From contig JAKSCV010000073.1 of NCBI GenBank assembly GCA_022360445.1, positions 64,657-117,357 on the forward strand: 52,701 nucleotides of DNA, given 5' to 3'. Positions 52,596 through 52,701 of the stretch are shown in pieces. Each line of letters starts with the position of its first letter. Within the stretch, counting starts at the first letter, position 1. Both the position numbers and the translations under genes were made by a program. A model generated the notes under the pieces. It was not told the DNA's origin. It made no database searches and saw only the letters and a program-made list of their open reading frames with translations. The stretch comes from Gammaproteobacteria bacterium (GTDB taxonomy: Bacteria > Pseudomonadota > Gammaproteobacteria > UBA5861).

Positions 52596-52701
52596 ATGGC
52601 GCAAGGAATGAGACGTAAAGCGAGACCGAAACAGGCAAAACGGAAGCCGGTCAAAAAGGCGAGTACGCCACAGTTGACCCACAGAATTAATCGGCATATG
52701 C
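52596..52701 (+). CDS. ftsK: Probable DNA translocase FtsK, N-terminal end (partial)
   Basis: An open forward frame of 35 codons runs to the window edge, starting MAQGMRRKARPKQAKRKP. A short basic leader like this precedes the first membrane helix in many FtsK proteins, and ftsK is the usual gene divergent from trxB in related bacteria. No FtsK domain is inside the window, so the call rests on neighbours. A second ATG four codons in is possible. Confidence 0.45.
   Translation, partial: MAQGMRRKARPKQAKRKPVKKASTPQLTHRINRHM

Overview
The window looks like chromosomal DNA of a free-living, probably marine, gammaproteobacterium. This rests on gene content and order: aat-trxB beside a probable ftsK start, panBC next to pgi, rapZ-HPr-EI-mgtE, PstC/PstA with large periplasmic inserts, a UbiH-type monooxygenase and TRAP transport. 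No rRNA, tRNA, CRISPR array or phage module was seen. The taxonomic guess is inference.

Layout. 1-3.5 kb: tail of a TauD/TfdA-like dioxygenase, a DMT exporter and a reverse-strand copper cluster (CopD, CopC, DUF411, Cys/His-rich DUF2946-like). 3.9-4.43 kb: a lone GNAT gene whose stop codon lies inside an attC site, i.e. an isolated integron cassette placed 8 bp before ycaQ; then ycaQ and a TerC-family gene. 7.0-13.2 kb: a block of small AT-rich reverse-strand genes (GFA, cupin, DUF1428, PAT-like GNAT, unknown, RibD/DHFR-like, EamA, lipoprotein) separated by attC-like palindromes. No integrase is visible, so this is a CALIN (cluster of attC sites lacking an integrase). An IS3-family element (11326-12570) has split one attC site.

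13.25-22.3 kb: a B12-dependent acyl-CoA mutase cluster. It has two paralogous mutase large subunits of 554 residues each, one B12-binding subunit, a MeaB G-protein, a family III CoA-transferase and three crotonases. The set parallels the E. coli sbm operon (mutase, MeaB-like GTPase, decarboxylating crotonase, CoA-transferase). Both mutases carry unusual residues at positions that are Tyr in methylmalonyl-CoA mutase (His for Tyr75, Ala for Tyr243), so the substrate is probably different. This cluster and the cassette array are the most promising parts of the window.

22.3-31.8 kb: mgtE, EI, HPr and rapZ (regulatory PTS), then pstSCAB behind four 11-bp-phased Pho-box half-sites, with a perfect 13-bp hairpin after pstS. 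32-39.7 kb: HAD phosphatase, alpha/beta hydrolase, UbiH-type monooxygenase, REC-HPt protein, REC-PAS-GGDEF-EAL protein, UspA and ThiD. 40-45.5 kb: a TRAP operon (dctQ, dctM) followed by three tandem paralogous binding proteins and a strong terminator. 45.7-52.7 kb: panB, panC, pgi, an acyl-CoA dehydrogenase, aat, trxB and the first codons of a probable ftsK.
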